Origin: Vulcanimicrobiota bacterium
GTDB lineage: Bacteria > Vulcanimicrobiota > Vulcanimicrobiia > Vulcanimicrobiales > Vulcanimicrobiaceae
Assembly: GCA_003168375.1 (NCBI GenBank)
Contig: PMSI01000001.1
Coordinates: forward strand, 1,674,001-1,738,000
Direction of reading: 5' to 3'
DNA length: 64,000 nucleotides
A program made the translations under genes and the position numbers. Of this stretch, positions 15,025 through 23,557 are shown piece after piece. Position 1 is the first letter of the stretch. Each line of letters starts with the position of its first letter. Below the pieces are notes generated by a model, which was given only the letters and a program-made list of their open reading frames with translations, was not told where the DNA came from and ran no database searches.

Positions 15025-16400
15025 TCCATCTTCTCCTTCGTAGCCACTTGTGCGACAGCGCGCACGGTCAGGCGTAGTCCGGTGCTCCCGACCACACGAA
15101 CGGGCGTGCCGGCCGGGATGACGCCGTTCGCCGCCTCAGCTTTCCACAGTTCGCCCACAACGAACACGCTGCCGCTCGGCGCAAGTTCGCTGCGTGCGAC
15201 GCCCACCGCGTCGATCAACCCTTCGCGCCCCGTTTGGACCTTGCGGGCTTGGGCGCGCAGTCCGGCGCCGACCGCGACCATGAAGAAGGCCGCGGTCAGT
15301 ACGGCGACGGTGATGATGAGGGTGAGCGAGATGCGCATGAACGGCGCGTTCTCACCGGTGAGGAGCAGCGAACCGAAGACGAACGATGCGATTCCGCCGG
15401 CGGTGAGGACGCCGTGACTGGGCACCTTGATATCGGCGATGAACAAGATCAACGCGAACCCGATCAGCAGCAGCCCGGCGACGTTCACCGTGACCACCGC
15501 GAACGAGGCGAACGCGAGGATGAGCGCGAGGCCGCCGATAACTCCGGGGAAGACCGAGCCGGGGTTGCTCAACTCGAAGATGATCCCGTAGAGCGCGATC
15601 GTCATGAGGATGAAGCCGACGTTCGGGTCGCCGAGCAGGAGCAGAAATTGCTCCGTCGCGTCCATCGGGATCTCGACGACGCTCGCGCTACGCGTCTGGA
15701 GACGTCGAGCACCCGTGGCGGTGCGAACGTTCCGGCCGTCGATCTTGGCGAGCAGCTCGCGCGGGCTCGCCGCGATGAGGTCGATGACGTGCAGGCGCAG
15801 CGCCTGCTCTTCGGTGATCGAGACGCTCTGCCGCACCGCCTGTTCAGCCCAGGCGGCGTTACGGCCGCGCTGCGCGGCGAATCCCCGAATCTCCGCGGCG
15901 GTGTCGTTGGTGAGCTTGGTCATCTCGGTCTTGTCGGCACCGCCGCCGCCGACCCCGAGCGCGACGGGGTGCGCAGCCCCGAGGTGCGTCGTCGGCGCCA
16001 TCGCGGCGATGTTGGCTGCGTAGGTGACGAAAACGCCGGCCGACGCGGCGCGCCCGCCGCTCGGATAGACGTACACCACGACCGGTACCGGCGAGTTGAG
16101 AATCGCCTTCGTGATGTCGTCCATCGACTTCAGCAACCCGCCCGGCGTGTCGAGCTCGATGACGAGCGCTTGCGCGTTGCGACGTTTCGCATCGTCGAGA
16201 CCGCGCAGCACGTAGCGGGCGGTCGCGGGCCCGATGATGCCGTCGACTCGGACGACGTCAACCGCCGCCGCGATCCGCTGCGCGACGGCGGTCGCCGCCG
16301 GCGCGGCGATACCAGGCGCCATCCGGGCGACGAACGCCGGCGGGATGACGATTGCGACGAGAGCGAGCGCGACAAGGCGGATGCGCGACACCATGGCCAT
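15021..16400 (-). CDS. NfeD family membrane serine protease (ClpP class)
   Basis: A 459-residue long-form NfeD. A signal peptide/first helix (residues 7-27) is followed by a ClpP-like protease domain (about 45-235) with [14 protein letters not shown] and [23 protein letters not shown], where the Ser of ASAG is the expected nucleophile. Four or five membrane helices (about 255-380) come next, then the C-terminal OB-fold NfeD domain (about 395-459, [30 protein letters not shown]). It cleaves membrane-associated substrates and works with the coupled slipin. A second ATG lies two codons downstream at 16394. Confidence 0.92.
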   Translation of the reverse strand: MAMVSRIRLVALALVAIVIPPAFVARMAPGIAAPAATAVAQRIAAAVDVVRVDGIIGPATARYVLRGLDDAKRRNAQALVIELDTPGGLLKSMDDITKAILNSPVPVVVYVYPSGGRAASAGVFVTYAANIAAMAPTTHLGAAHPVALGVGGGGADKTEMTKLTNDTAAEIRGFAAQRGRNAAWAEQAVRQSVSITEEQALRLHVIDLIAASPRELLAKIDGRNVRTATGARRLQTRSASVVEIPMDATEQFLLLLGDPNVGFILMTIALYGIIFELSNPGSVFPGVIGGLALILAFASFAVVTVNVAGLLLIGFALILFIADIKVPSHGVLTAGGIASFVFGSLLLTGENAPFMRISLTLIITVAVLTAAFFMVAVGAGLRAQARKVQTGREGLIDAVGVARSELAPSGSVFVVGELWKAEAANGVIPAGTPVRVVGSTGLRLTVRAVAQVATKEKME

Positions 16401-16545
16401 GGCCTTTCAGGTATCTACAGAGACCACACGCTTACTTGGCCCGGCCCGCCTCGGAGCCGGTACTACTGATTATGCATCCAAGACGTGCGCGACGCCATCG
16501 TTCGCCGCACGGGGCCGGAACCGGCCTCCCGGGCGAGCCGAAATC

Positions 16546-18948
16546 CTACTTCCCATGTTGGAGTGCGATGTAGAGTGCGGCGAACGGCACCGCGTTCTCA
16601 CCCGAACGCGGCTTCGAGGGCGGCATTCCGAACAGCGTCCACGTGCGCTCGACGAACGTCGTCGCGGAACCGAACACCGGGCACTGATTCGGCGCGAACG
16701 CCAGGAGCTGCCAGTCGGCGGCCTTTCCGAACGGTGAGACCTCGGCGAGTGCTTTCGTATACGAACAGGCGGCACGCGGGATCTCCGTGCCGGGGGCGGT
16801 CCCGGGCCGGTCATCATAGTGATACACGTGCAGGACCTCGGTGCGCGTCCTCGTGCACTTCGCGCTCGTGCAATCGTAGACTTCGTTTCCGATGACCCCG
16901 TACGCCCCGCCGACGATCGTCCCCGGCGGCAACGACTTCGTCAGCTTGGGCATCAAGGAGCGCGCACGGAACGTGGGATCGGTCGCATAGTCGGGCACCC
17001 GGCCCTTCGCCGCGAGTGCGTGCGGCATCATCCGCGCCATCGCCATCTGCTTCGCGAGCTGCGGCGGCAGCCATGTGCGCGCGGACAACCGAACGCTCGT
17101 CGCGGTGGCGACGGCGTCGAAACCCAGCGAGTAGATCGTGAACCGCCACTGCACGGAATTGGTCGGCACGAACACGTGTCCGTCGGCGACCGTCGGTCCC
17201 GCGAAGTGCGGCACGGCGCCGATCGGATCGTGCCACAGCAGCTTCAGCGAGCGGGCATCGAACGCGTAGAGGCTGTCGGAGCTGAGCAGATCGTACGCTC
17301 GCAGGATCGCCCAGACGATCCCCGAGCTCTGGGAGCGTCCGTTTGCCGAGACCGCCAGCATCCCGCCCGGCATCGCGTTGAGGCAGAGCAGCTTGTCGCA
17401 CGGCGCGGCGAGGATCGCGGTCTCGCGCGCGACCCACGGGTGCTGAACCGGCTCGCGGAAGATGAAGCGGCCGCGATCGATGTCGAACGCGTACTTCTTG
17501 AGGTAGTCTTTCTCGGCCCATTCGTACACGTATCCCGTGTGGTCGGAGGTGCGCCAGAACGTCGGCGAGCCGTGCAGATGGGGCCCCTGATTCCACGTTT
17601 GATATCGCAGGTGACCGGTCGGATCAGGCGCGCGGTGGTCGATCCCCGCGACGATGCTTTGCACGTACGCGAGCTGGTCGTCGACGACGTAGAAGATCCC
17701 CGTCTTTCCGCCCGCGACGACGCGCTTCGCGCCGTCGACGATCATCGGCCCGGCGGAGCCCAGGTCGACGTCGTACGTTTCGTCCTGGTCGCGCTCGTGC
17801 GGCGGCGCGTACGACCCCGTCACGCCGAACGCGTCCGCGCTCGTCCCCGGTCCGGTACTGTGGAGCTTGACGATGCTGTCGCCGTACGAGCCCGACGCGG
17901 TATCGTAGTGTCCGTTGCCGATCATCGCGTAGACGTTGCCGTCGCGGTCGGCGGCGGGCCCGGCCCCGCCCTGCCAGATTCCGCCGCCTTCGCCGACGCA
18001 CGCCATCGCGAACACGTTCGGCACCAGCCAGTCGGACCGCCACCACTCGAGCCGGCCGCCGACGGGCTGATAGCACACGAAGCCGGCGGAGACCGGAACG
18101 GGACTCGGATGCGTAGCGGGTTCCCAGTGCCAAGCGTACGGTTCGGTGTTGAACGCGCCCGCATAGCTCAGATTCGCCGCGTCGTAGCGCACCATCCAAC
18201 CATAGTACTGCGAGACGTTTTCATTCTGACGGGCGCTGAACGACGCGTACAGATAGCCGTGGTCGAGCAGTAGCGACGCGGTGTCGCTCTCGTTCCTCGG
18301 CACGAAGGTCATCGTTCGACCGTCCGTGCGCTTCATCGAACCTTGCACCTCGACGGGTCCGGCCAGGGTCTTGCCGGTCGCGAGATCGAGCTTGACCAGA
18401 TAGTAGTGAACGTCGAGCGTCTCCAGCATCTTGAGCTCGTCGGCGATGCCGGCCGAGCTCCACGGAAACTGGTTCGCCGTACTGTACAGGACGTCGATCG
18501 TGCCTTTGCCGTCGGCGAACTCGAGCACCGGCGTCGCGTTGATCCCGCGCGCGAGCGCCGGCGGCGACGCGCCGGGGTCGGCGAACGTCCGCCTCCAAAG
18601 CATACCGTTCTGCAGCCCGGTGGACCGGTCGTCCGCGTCGAACGCGTACACGGAGTTCGCGCTCGTCGTCACGTAGGCGACGTTGCGCTCTCGTCCCCCG
18701 GACGATACGCCGTGCGCGTACAAGATCTGTGTGTTCATGGCGCCGTCGACGGCGCGATCGACGCGCCGCAGGCCCAGCTGCGTCACCGTGGCCGGCGTGA
18801 GCACCGTCTCCGCGAGGTTCGCTCCGGTGCGGAAGTTGTCGTTGTGCTGCGTCGGCACGACGACGCCGGCGCGCGCACCGCTGACCGTGCCGAGCAGCAG
18901 CGCAGCGGCGATGAGCGCAGCGGAGGCGCTCGACGGGACCCGATTCAT
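16546..18948 (-). CDS. Secreted PQQ-type beta-propeller protein
   Basis: An 800-residue exported protein. After a signal peptide (ending near GARAG) come repeated beta-propeller blades: VAYVTTSANSVYAFDADD, YLVKLDLATGKTLAG, VYAMIGNGHYDTASGSYGDSIVKL, SLYAFDARSLKLLWHDPIG and HVFVPTNSVQWRFTIYSLG. These resemble pyrroloquinoline-quinone-like repeats of quinoproteins, but I see no heme c CxxCH site or clear PQQ ligand set, so enzymatic activity is doubtful. It lies 10 bp after the PHA depolymerase gene on the same strand, so the two may act together outside the cell. Confidence 0.75.
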   Translation of the reverse strand: MNRVPSSASAALIAAALLLGTVSGARAGVVVPTQHNDNFRTGANLAETVLTPATVTQLGLRRVDRAVDGAMNTQILYAHGVSSGGRERNVAYVTTSANSVYAFDADDRSTGLQNGMLWRRTFADPGASPPALARGINATPVLEFADGKGTIDVLYSTANQFPWSSAGIADELKMLETLDVHYYLVKLDLATGKTLAGPVEVQGSMKRTDGRTMTFVPRNESDTASLLLDHGYLYASFSARQNENVSQYYGWMVRYDAANLSYAGAFNTEPYAWHWEPATHPSPVPVSAGFVCYQPVGGRLEWWRSDWLVPNVFAMACVGEGGGIWQGGAGPAADRDGNVYAMIGNGHYDTASGSYGDSIVKLHSTGPGTSADAFGVTGSYAPPHERDQDETYDVDLGSAGPMIVDGAKRVVAGGKTGIFYVVDDQLAYVQSIVAGIDHRAPDPTGHLRYQTWNQGPHLHGSPTFWRTSDHTGYVYEWAEKDYLKKYAFDIDRGRFIFREPVQHPWVARETAILAAPCDKLLCLNAMPGGMLAVSANGRSQSSGIVWAILRAYDLLSSDSLYAFDARSLKLLWHDPIGAVPHFAGPTVADGHVFVPTNSVQWRFTIYSLGFDAVATATSVRLSARTWLPPQLAKQMAMARMMPHALAAKGRVPDYATDPTFRARSLMPKLTKSLPPGTIVGGAYGVIGNEVYDCTSAKCTRTRTEVLHVYHYDDRPGTAPGTEIPRAACSYTKALAEVSPFGKAADWQLLAFAPNQCPVFGSATTFVERTWTLFGMPPSKPRSGENAVPFAALYIALQHGK

Positions 18949-18958
18949 CGCTGCTCCT

Positions 18959-20338
18959 CTACGGGCACGTGCCGATGACGTAGTAGTTCGTCCCCGTCTT
19001 CTTGAGCGTGGTTTGGTAGAAGACGTTGTCGAGGCCCATGTTCTGGTTCGAGCCGTTGGCGAGCGCGTAGCCGAAGTTGTCGTGCGCGCGACCGGCTTGC
19101 ACGTGATACCAGTTGGCCGTGGTGTAGCAGACCGGCGGCGGGGTCGGCGTGGCCGTCGGGGTGGGTGTCGGCGTGGGGGTCGGCGTCGGCGTGCCGTGGC
19201 CCGTCGGCGTCGGGGTCGGCGTGGGCCCGCCGGTCGGCGTCGGGCTGGGGGTTGGCGTCGGCGTGCCGGTCGAGCCGGACTGGATGCGGTCGACCATCTT
19301 CTTGATCGCCGCCATCTGCGGACCGGTCTTCAGCGCGTAGGTCGAGGTCTCGTAGCCCCACCAGTCCCAGCACCCGTTCGGGTTGTTCGGGGTGCTGCTC
19401 GAGACTTGGTACGGATAGAGCACCAGGATGTTGTTCGTGTCGGCGTACTTGTTGAGGCCGGCTTCGGCGATGAACTTCGTCCCGATGTTCGCTTGCGTCT
19501 GCACGCAGCCGTCGAGGGCGACGATCAGCCGGCACTGCGTCCCGTTCGCGCAGTTCGCCGGCACGTACAGGTAGCCGTTGGTGTCGAGGTCGTTCGCGCC
19601 GCCGCCGTACGGCGTTTGGTCGAAGTTGATCAGCGTCCCGCCGAGCGTCCCGGTGTTGCGCGCGTTCACCGAGCCGTAGAAGTACGTCAGCCACGTGTTC
19701 TCGGAATCGTAGTTGCTGCAGTCGATCATGTACGGGCTGGCCGTCGTCCCGCATGCAACCTCGCCGTCGAGCGATTCCCAGCCGTGTCCCGACGCGAACG
19801 TGTTGTCGTACTTGGTCGAGACGCCGTAGTGCTGGTACTCCGTGTTGAGGTCGTTCATCGTCTTCTGTTCGACGGTGAAGTCCATCGTGCCGGACCACAG
19901 GTATGCTTTTTGACCGCTGAGATTGCTCTTGGGATCGATGGTGCCGGCGCTCGACTGCGCGTCGAGGTAGCTCTCCGATGCGGAAAGCGAGCTGGAGGTC
20001 GCGTATTGGCAGACGATCTGCGCGGTCGTGAGGCTGTCCTGCGCGCAGTAATACGGTCCGCCGGCGTACACCGCCGCGTAGTGGAACGTACCGGAGAACG
20101 CGACCTGCAGCTGCACCGCCATGAAGCCGCCCGACGAGATCCCGGTGACGGCGGTCTTCGTCTTGTCGACGTTGTACGCACCGAGGCTCGACAGACTGCG
20201 GACGGCGCGTTGCGCCCCGTCCGCGGCAAATCCCGGGGCCGGTGTGGAGACCACCCCCGATCCCGCGCAGCCGGCCGCGACGGCCCCCAAGAGCACGGCG
20301 AGTGCAGCCGTCCGAACGACCGGCGTGGGCAGCGACAT
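18959..20338 (-). CDS. Extracellular poly(3-hydroxyalkanoate) depolymerase lipoprotein
   Basis: A 459-residue enzyme predicted to hydrolyse short-chain polyhydroxyalkanoates. I chose ATG 20338 because GGGGAGAAG precedes it and the protein begins with a lipoprotein signal (VLLGAVAAGC, lipid-bearing Cys24). The alpha/beta-hydrolase part has the GISSGG elbow (Ser68) and segments YAAVYAGGPYYCAQ, YVPANCANGTQCRLIVALDGC and GCWDWWGYET, typical of type 2 catalytic-domain depolymerases. A Thr-Pro-repeat linker (about residues 352-400) leads to a short C-terminal domain (NWYHVQAGRAHDNFGYALANG) that probably binds polymer. Surface anchoring with a stalk-like linker would keep the enzyme on the cell. Confidence 0.85.
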   Translation of the reverse strand: MSLPTPVVRTAALAVLLGAVAAGCAGSGVVSTPAPGFAADGAQRAVRSLSSLGAYNVDKTKTAVTGISSGGFMAVQLQVAFSGTFHYAAVYAGGPYYCAQDSLTTAQIVCQYATSSSLSASESYLDAQSSAGTIDPKSNLSGQKAYLWSGTMDFTVEQKTMNDLNTEYQHYGVSTKYDNTFASGHGWESLDGEVACGTTASPYMIDCSNYDSENTWLTYFYGSVNARNTGTLGGTLINFDQTPYGGGANDLDTNGYLYVPANCANGTQCRLIVALDGCVQTQANIGTKFIAEAGLNKYADTNNILVLYPYQVSSSTPNNPNGCWDWWGYETSTYALKTGPQMAAIKKMVDRIQSGSTGTPTPTPSPTPTGGPTPTPTPTGHGTPTPTPTPTPTPTATPTPPPVCYTTANWYHVQAGRAHDNFGYALANGSNQNMGLDNVFYQTTLKKTGTNYYVIGTCP

Positions 20339-20429
20339 GAAAATCTTCTCCCCGGTGAAGCGAGCCCGTCTGAAGAAAATCTCCCTCGCGGGCGGGTTAT
20401 CCTGCGCCCGCCCGGTATCACCCCAAGCC

Positions 20430-20849
20430 GTGAAGCTCGCGCCCGGACTCGACGTTCGCCCCTCGCCGATCACCGGCAAGGGGTGTTTCGCCACGAAACT
20501 CTTCCCGAAGTCGCGGAAGATCGCGGAGTACGCGGGCGAGCGCATCGCGCGCGCCGAAGTCGCTAGGCGCACACGTACGCGCCGCCTGCGCATCCTGCGC
20601 ATCTGCTCCGTCGACTACTACTGGAGTCTCGACGGGTCACGCGGCGGCAACGGCACGCACTACGTCAACCACTCGTGCCGGCCGAACGCGTACATGCGAA
20701 CCACGCGCGGACACATTCTCTTCATGGCGCTGCGCGACATCCGGCCGGGCGAAGAGATCACCGTCGACTACGAGTTGACCCTGCACCCCAATACCAAACG
20801 CTGCCGCTGCAAAGCCCCGAACTGTCGCGGCACGATCAACAAGAGCTAG
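20430..20849 (+). CDS. SET-domain protein (lysine methyltransferase-like)
   Basis: A 139-residue compact SET domain. The sequence SPITGKGCFATKLFPKSRKIAEYAGERI starts the fold. NHSCRPNAYM forms the pseudoknot-linked substrate/AdoMet motif, GEEITVDYEL is the second motif, and a post-SET zinc cluster follows (C-R-C then C-R-G near the end). SET enzymes methylate lysines; bacterial ones act on ribosomal, histone-like or host proteins, and the target here is unknown. I chose GTG 20430, since the upstream ATG at 20337 would lie on top of the divergent depolymerase start. The next gene begins 10 bp downstream, so co-transcription is likely. Confidence 0.85.
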   Translation: MKLAPGLDVRPSPITGKGCFATKLFPKSRKIAEYAGERIARAEVARRTRTRRLRILRICSVDYYWSLDGSRGGNGTHYVNHSCRPNAYMRTTRGHILFMALRDIRPGEEITVDYELTLHPNTKRCRCKAPNCRGTINKS

Positions 20850-20859
20850 GTACCAAGTT

Positions 20860-21981
20860 ATGCACGACGTCTACATCAACGGATTCGGGGCATTCTTCCC
20901 CGGGCCGCCGGTCGGCAACGACGAGATGGAGACGTACCTGGGCCGCATTGGCGGCAAACCTTCACGATATCGGCCCATCGTGCTGCGCAACAACAAGATC
21001 AAGACGCGCCACTATGCGCTCGACGAGAACGGAGTCGCGCAGCATTCAAATGCGAGCATGGCCGCCGCCGCGATCTCGGCGGCGGTCGACTCGTCCGAGC
21101 TGCTGCTCCGCGACGTAACGTACCTCGCCACTGCGACGACCCTGGGCGACGTCCTCCTCCCGGGCCTCGCATCGCAGGTGCACGCGGAGCTGGATCTGGG
21201 GCCGATCGAGATCGCGAGCTTTCAGAGCGTGTGCACGAGCTCGCTCATGGCGCTCAAATCGGCGTACGCGCAAATCCGCATCGGCGAGCACCGTGCGGCG
21301 ACCGTCTCCGGCAGCGAGTTCGCCAGCCGCTATTTCCGGCCCGGCTTCTACGAGCATGCCGGTGACGGCGCGACCGCCGAACCCCCGTTCGAGGCGGAGT
21401 TCCTGCGGTTCACCCTCTCGGACGGCGCCGGCGCGGTGGTGCTCGAGCCGGCGCCGAACGCGCGGCATCGGTCGCTGAAGATCCACTGGATCGACATCCG
21501 GTCGTTCGCGGACCGGTTCTTGCCGAGCATGATCGCCGGCGGCGCGTACGACGGCGAGCGCTTGCGGTTCTGGGGCGACTACGGAAGTCCGGCGAGTGCG
21601 GCGCGCGCCGGCGCGCTGATGCTCACCCAGGACATCGCTCGGATGCGCTCGATGCTGCCGGTGTGGGTGTCACACTTCGTGGAGCTGGTCGAGCGCGGCC
21701 GCATCGTGATCGACGAGATCGATCACGTCTGCTGCCATTACTCCTCGCAGTCGTTGCGGGACGAGACCATGAAACTGCTCACCGCCGCCGGCGCGCTCAT
21801 CCCGCCAGAGAAGTGGTTCAGTAACCTGTCGACGCGCGGCAACGTCGGCGCCGCATCGATCTTCGTGCTGCTCGAGGAGCTGGTACGCGTGCGACCGCTG
21901 GAGAAGGGGCAGAAGATCTTGTGCAACGTACCCGAGAGCGGTCGCGCTCTGAACGGCTTGATGCTCCTGGAGGTCGCATGA
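20860..21981 (+). CDS. Beta-ketoacyl-ACP synthase III-like (thiolase-fold) enzyme
   Basis: A 373-residue condensing enzyme. The catalytic triad is visible: Cys125 in SFQSVCTSSLMAL, His293 in CCHYSSQSL and Asn328 in TRGNVGAASIF. GDGAGAVVLE and the N-terminal INGFGAFFPG also fit KAS III/OleA-type proteins. It is slightly longer than FabH (about 320 residues), with an insertion after GSEFASRYFRPGFYEHAGDG, hinting at an unusual acyl substrate. It probably condenses or transfers an acyl-thioester. Its stop overlaps the start of the diiron oxidase-like gene (ATGA). This is not the housekeeping fabH context, since no fab genes are nearby. Confidence 0.88.
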   Translation: MHDVYINGFGAFFPGPPVGNDEMETYLGRIGGKPSRYRPIVLRNNKIKTRHYALDENGVAQHSNASMAAAAISAAVDSSELLLRDVTYLATATTLGDVLLPGLASQVHAELDLGPIEIASFQSVCTSSLMALKSAYAQIRIGEHRAATVSGSEFASRYFRPGFYEHAGDGATAEPPFEAEFLRFTLSDGAGAVVLEPAPNARHRSLKIHWIDIRSFADRFLPSMIAGGAYDGERLRFWGDYGSPASAARAGALMLTQDIARMRSMLPVWVSHFVELVERGRIVIDEIDHVCCHYSSQSLRDETMKLLTAAGALIPPEKWFSNLSTRGNVGAASIFVLLEELVRVRPLEKGQKILCNVPESGRALNGLMLLEVA

Positions 21982-22664
21982 ACGGCACGGCTACGTCCCG
22001 GGCGGCGCAATCGGTCATGCGGCGCCTGCTCATGGTATGGGTCGACTTCGAGACCTCGCTCGACACCGCGCCGCTGATCGACAAGCTGCGGCGCGGGAAG
22101 TTCAGGCTCGACGACTACCGCACGCTCCTGCTCAACCACCGGCAGCAGGTGATCGAGGGATCGCGCTGGATCGCGCGGGCCGCGTCGAGCATCACCAACG
22201 AGTTCGCCGCCCAGCGCTCGGTTTTTCTCCAGCACGCGCTCACGGAACACCGGGACTACACGATGCTGGAGGCCGACTTCGTCTCGGTCGGCGGGGACCT
22301 CTCGCACATGCTCAGCTTCGAAAAAAACGTCGGGACCGAGGCACTGCACGCATTCATGTTCCAGCGGGCGACCGAGCCCAACCCGTTCGATCTGCTCGGG
22401 GCGATGTTCATCATCGAGGGCGTCGGCAACAAGAAGGCTGCGGTCTGGGGCCGGCTCATCGCGGAGCAGCTCGCGCTCGATGAACGCCAGGTCAGCTTTC
22501 TGCTGTACCATGGCGAAAACGACGCCGGGCATCTGGCAGGGTTCGAGGAAACGCTCGGCTCGGGCATCCTCGAACTGCCCGGGATGGCCGACCGCATCGT
22601 CAAGACGAGCGCCGTCGTCGCACGGCTCTACCGTCTGCAGCTCGAGGAGCTGACGCCGGCATGA
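21978..22664 (+). CDS. Heme-oxygenase-fold iron-containing redox enzyme
   Basis: A 228-residue all-helical protein of the TenA/PqqC/HDO superfamily. Likely metal ligands are Glu60 (HRQQVIEGSRW), Glu90/His91 (LTEHRDYTMLEADF), the Glu of GAMFIIEGVGNKKA, and the HxxxDxxH set at 178-185 (YHGENDAGHL). These match the six-ligand pattern of heme-oxygenase-like diiron oxidases such as UndA and BesC, which use O2 on fatty or amino acids. It is coupled by 4-bp overlaps to both the KAS III-like and the downstream unknown gene. A reaction on the acyl product of the synthase is the simplest inference. Confidence 0.8.
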   Translation: MNGTATSRAAQSVMRRLLMVWVDFETSLDTAPLIDKLRRGKFRLDDYRTLLLNHRQQVIEGSRWIARAASSITNEFAAQRSVFLQHALTEHRDYTMLEADFVSVGGDLSHMLSFEKNVGTEALHAFMFQRATEPNPFDLLGAMFIIEGVGNKKAAVWGRLIAEQLALDERQVSFLLYHGENDAGHLAGFEETLGSGILELPGMADRIVKTSAVVARLYRLQLEELTPA

Positions 22665-23551
22665 CGCCGTACGACCTCGCCACGCACGACTACTCGAACC
22701 CCGATCCGTGGACGGCCCTCGCGCTCGATCACAGCACGTTGTTCGATCCGTCCGCCAAGGCGGCGCTGATGCGCAACAACCGAACGTGGTCGCGGCGGTT
22801 TCTGCTGCCGGGCGTTCGGGTCGTCGCGCGTTTGGCCGTCGCGCTGACGCAGGTCGTGCGGATCTTCGTTCCGCACTGGTTCGCTGCGCCCAAGCTGCTG
22901 CACCGATCGATCGCCTGGGGCATGGCAACCTTCGTGAACCCCGATGCCAATTACCTCATCCTGCGGCACTTCAGCATCGGAACGCAGATGCTGCGCTTCC
23001 TGAGCGACAATATCGGCGGCCTCGAGATGAAGTCGGTTCCGCTCCAGCCGCGGACGATCGACGCGCTCGTCGACAACGTGTTCGTCCAGCACGATCTCAA
23101 CATCTACAACTTCATCATCCAGGTGAACGCGCAGCTCAACGCGCAGGGCCGCGCGATCGCTGCGCGGCCGCGCAGTGAGATGGACTTCAGTGCGATCGAG
23201 GACTTCGATTCGACGCTCGGCGCGATGCCGTGCCGCTGGCACAACATCCTGGACATCCAAAGCGCTATCGAGCTCTACACGCCGCTCTACAGCCTGCTGC
23301 TGACGCGCGCGGATTTCAACCGCGCGAGCGATTCGCTCCAGCTCGACGAGACGATCGCGATCTACGTCTCGCGCATCTTCGGCAACATCGCGCCGCTCGG
23401 GCTGGTGAACAACCGGCACCCGGTGGTGCCGTTCTCGACGGTCCAAGCCGGGTTCCGGCTGATGTTGCACGGCATCGATGCCGAGCAGCTCTACGGCTTC
23501 GTCAAGACCATGCGCGACGCGCCTGAAACGGTCGGGCTGGGAATGTCCTAG
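22661..23551 (+). CDS. Unrecognised partner of the KAS III/diiron oxidase operon
   Basis: A 296-residue protein of unknown fold, possibly a DUF6999-type family (recalled, not verified). It has mostly helical sequence with aromatic-rich stretches (WTALALDHSTLFDP, WSRRFLLPGVRVVARLAVALTQVVRIFVPHWF, ANYLILRHFSIGTQMLRFLSDNIGG, QHDLNIYNFIIQVNAQL). His residues at the FSIGTQ region and VFVQHDLN could be metal or substrate ligands. One segment (about 45-75) is hydrophobic enough to lie at a membrane. It starts inside the stop of the diiron oxidase gene. The strict coupling of three genes suggests a shared pathway or complex. Confidence 0.75.
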   Translation: MTPYDLATHDYSNPDPWTALALDHSTLFDPSAKAALMRNNRTWSRRFLLPGVRVVARLAVALTQVVRIFVPHWFAAPKLLHRSIAWGMATFVNPDANYLILRHFSIGTQMLRFLSDNIGGLEMKSVPLQPRTIDALVDNVFVQHDLNIYNFIIQVNAQLNAQGRAIAARPRSEMDFSAIEDFDSTLGAMPCRWHNILDIQSAIELYTPLYSLLLTRADFNRASDSLQLDETIAIYVSRIFGNIAPLGLVNNRHPVVPFSTVQAGFRLMLHGIDAEQLYGFVKTMRDAPETVGLGMS

Positions 23552-23557
23552 AGCGGC

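Noticed and set aside
16819-18273. A 484-residue plus-strand open frame opposite the beta-propeller gene
   Set aside because: Shadow frame with no domain; the minus strand shows clear repeated blades and a signal peptide.
19149-19340. A Val-Gly repeat ORF on the plus strand
   Set aside because: It is the antisense reading of the Thr-Pro linker of the PHA depolymerase.
20121-20849. A longer SET protein starting upstream of 20430
   Set aside because: The extension lies over the depolymerase coding region and its signal sequence and has no family similarity.
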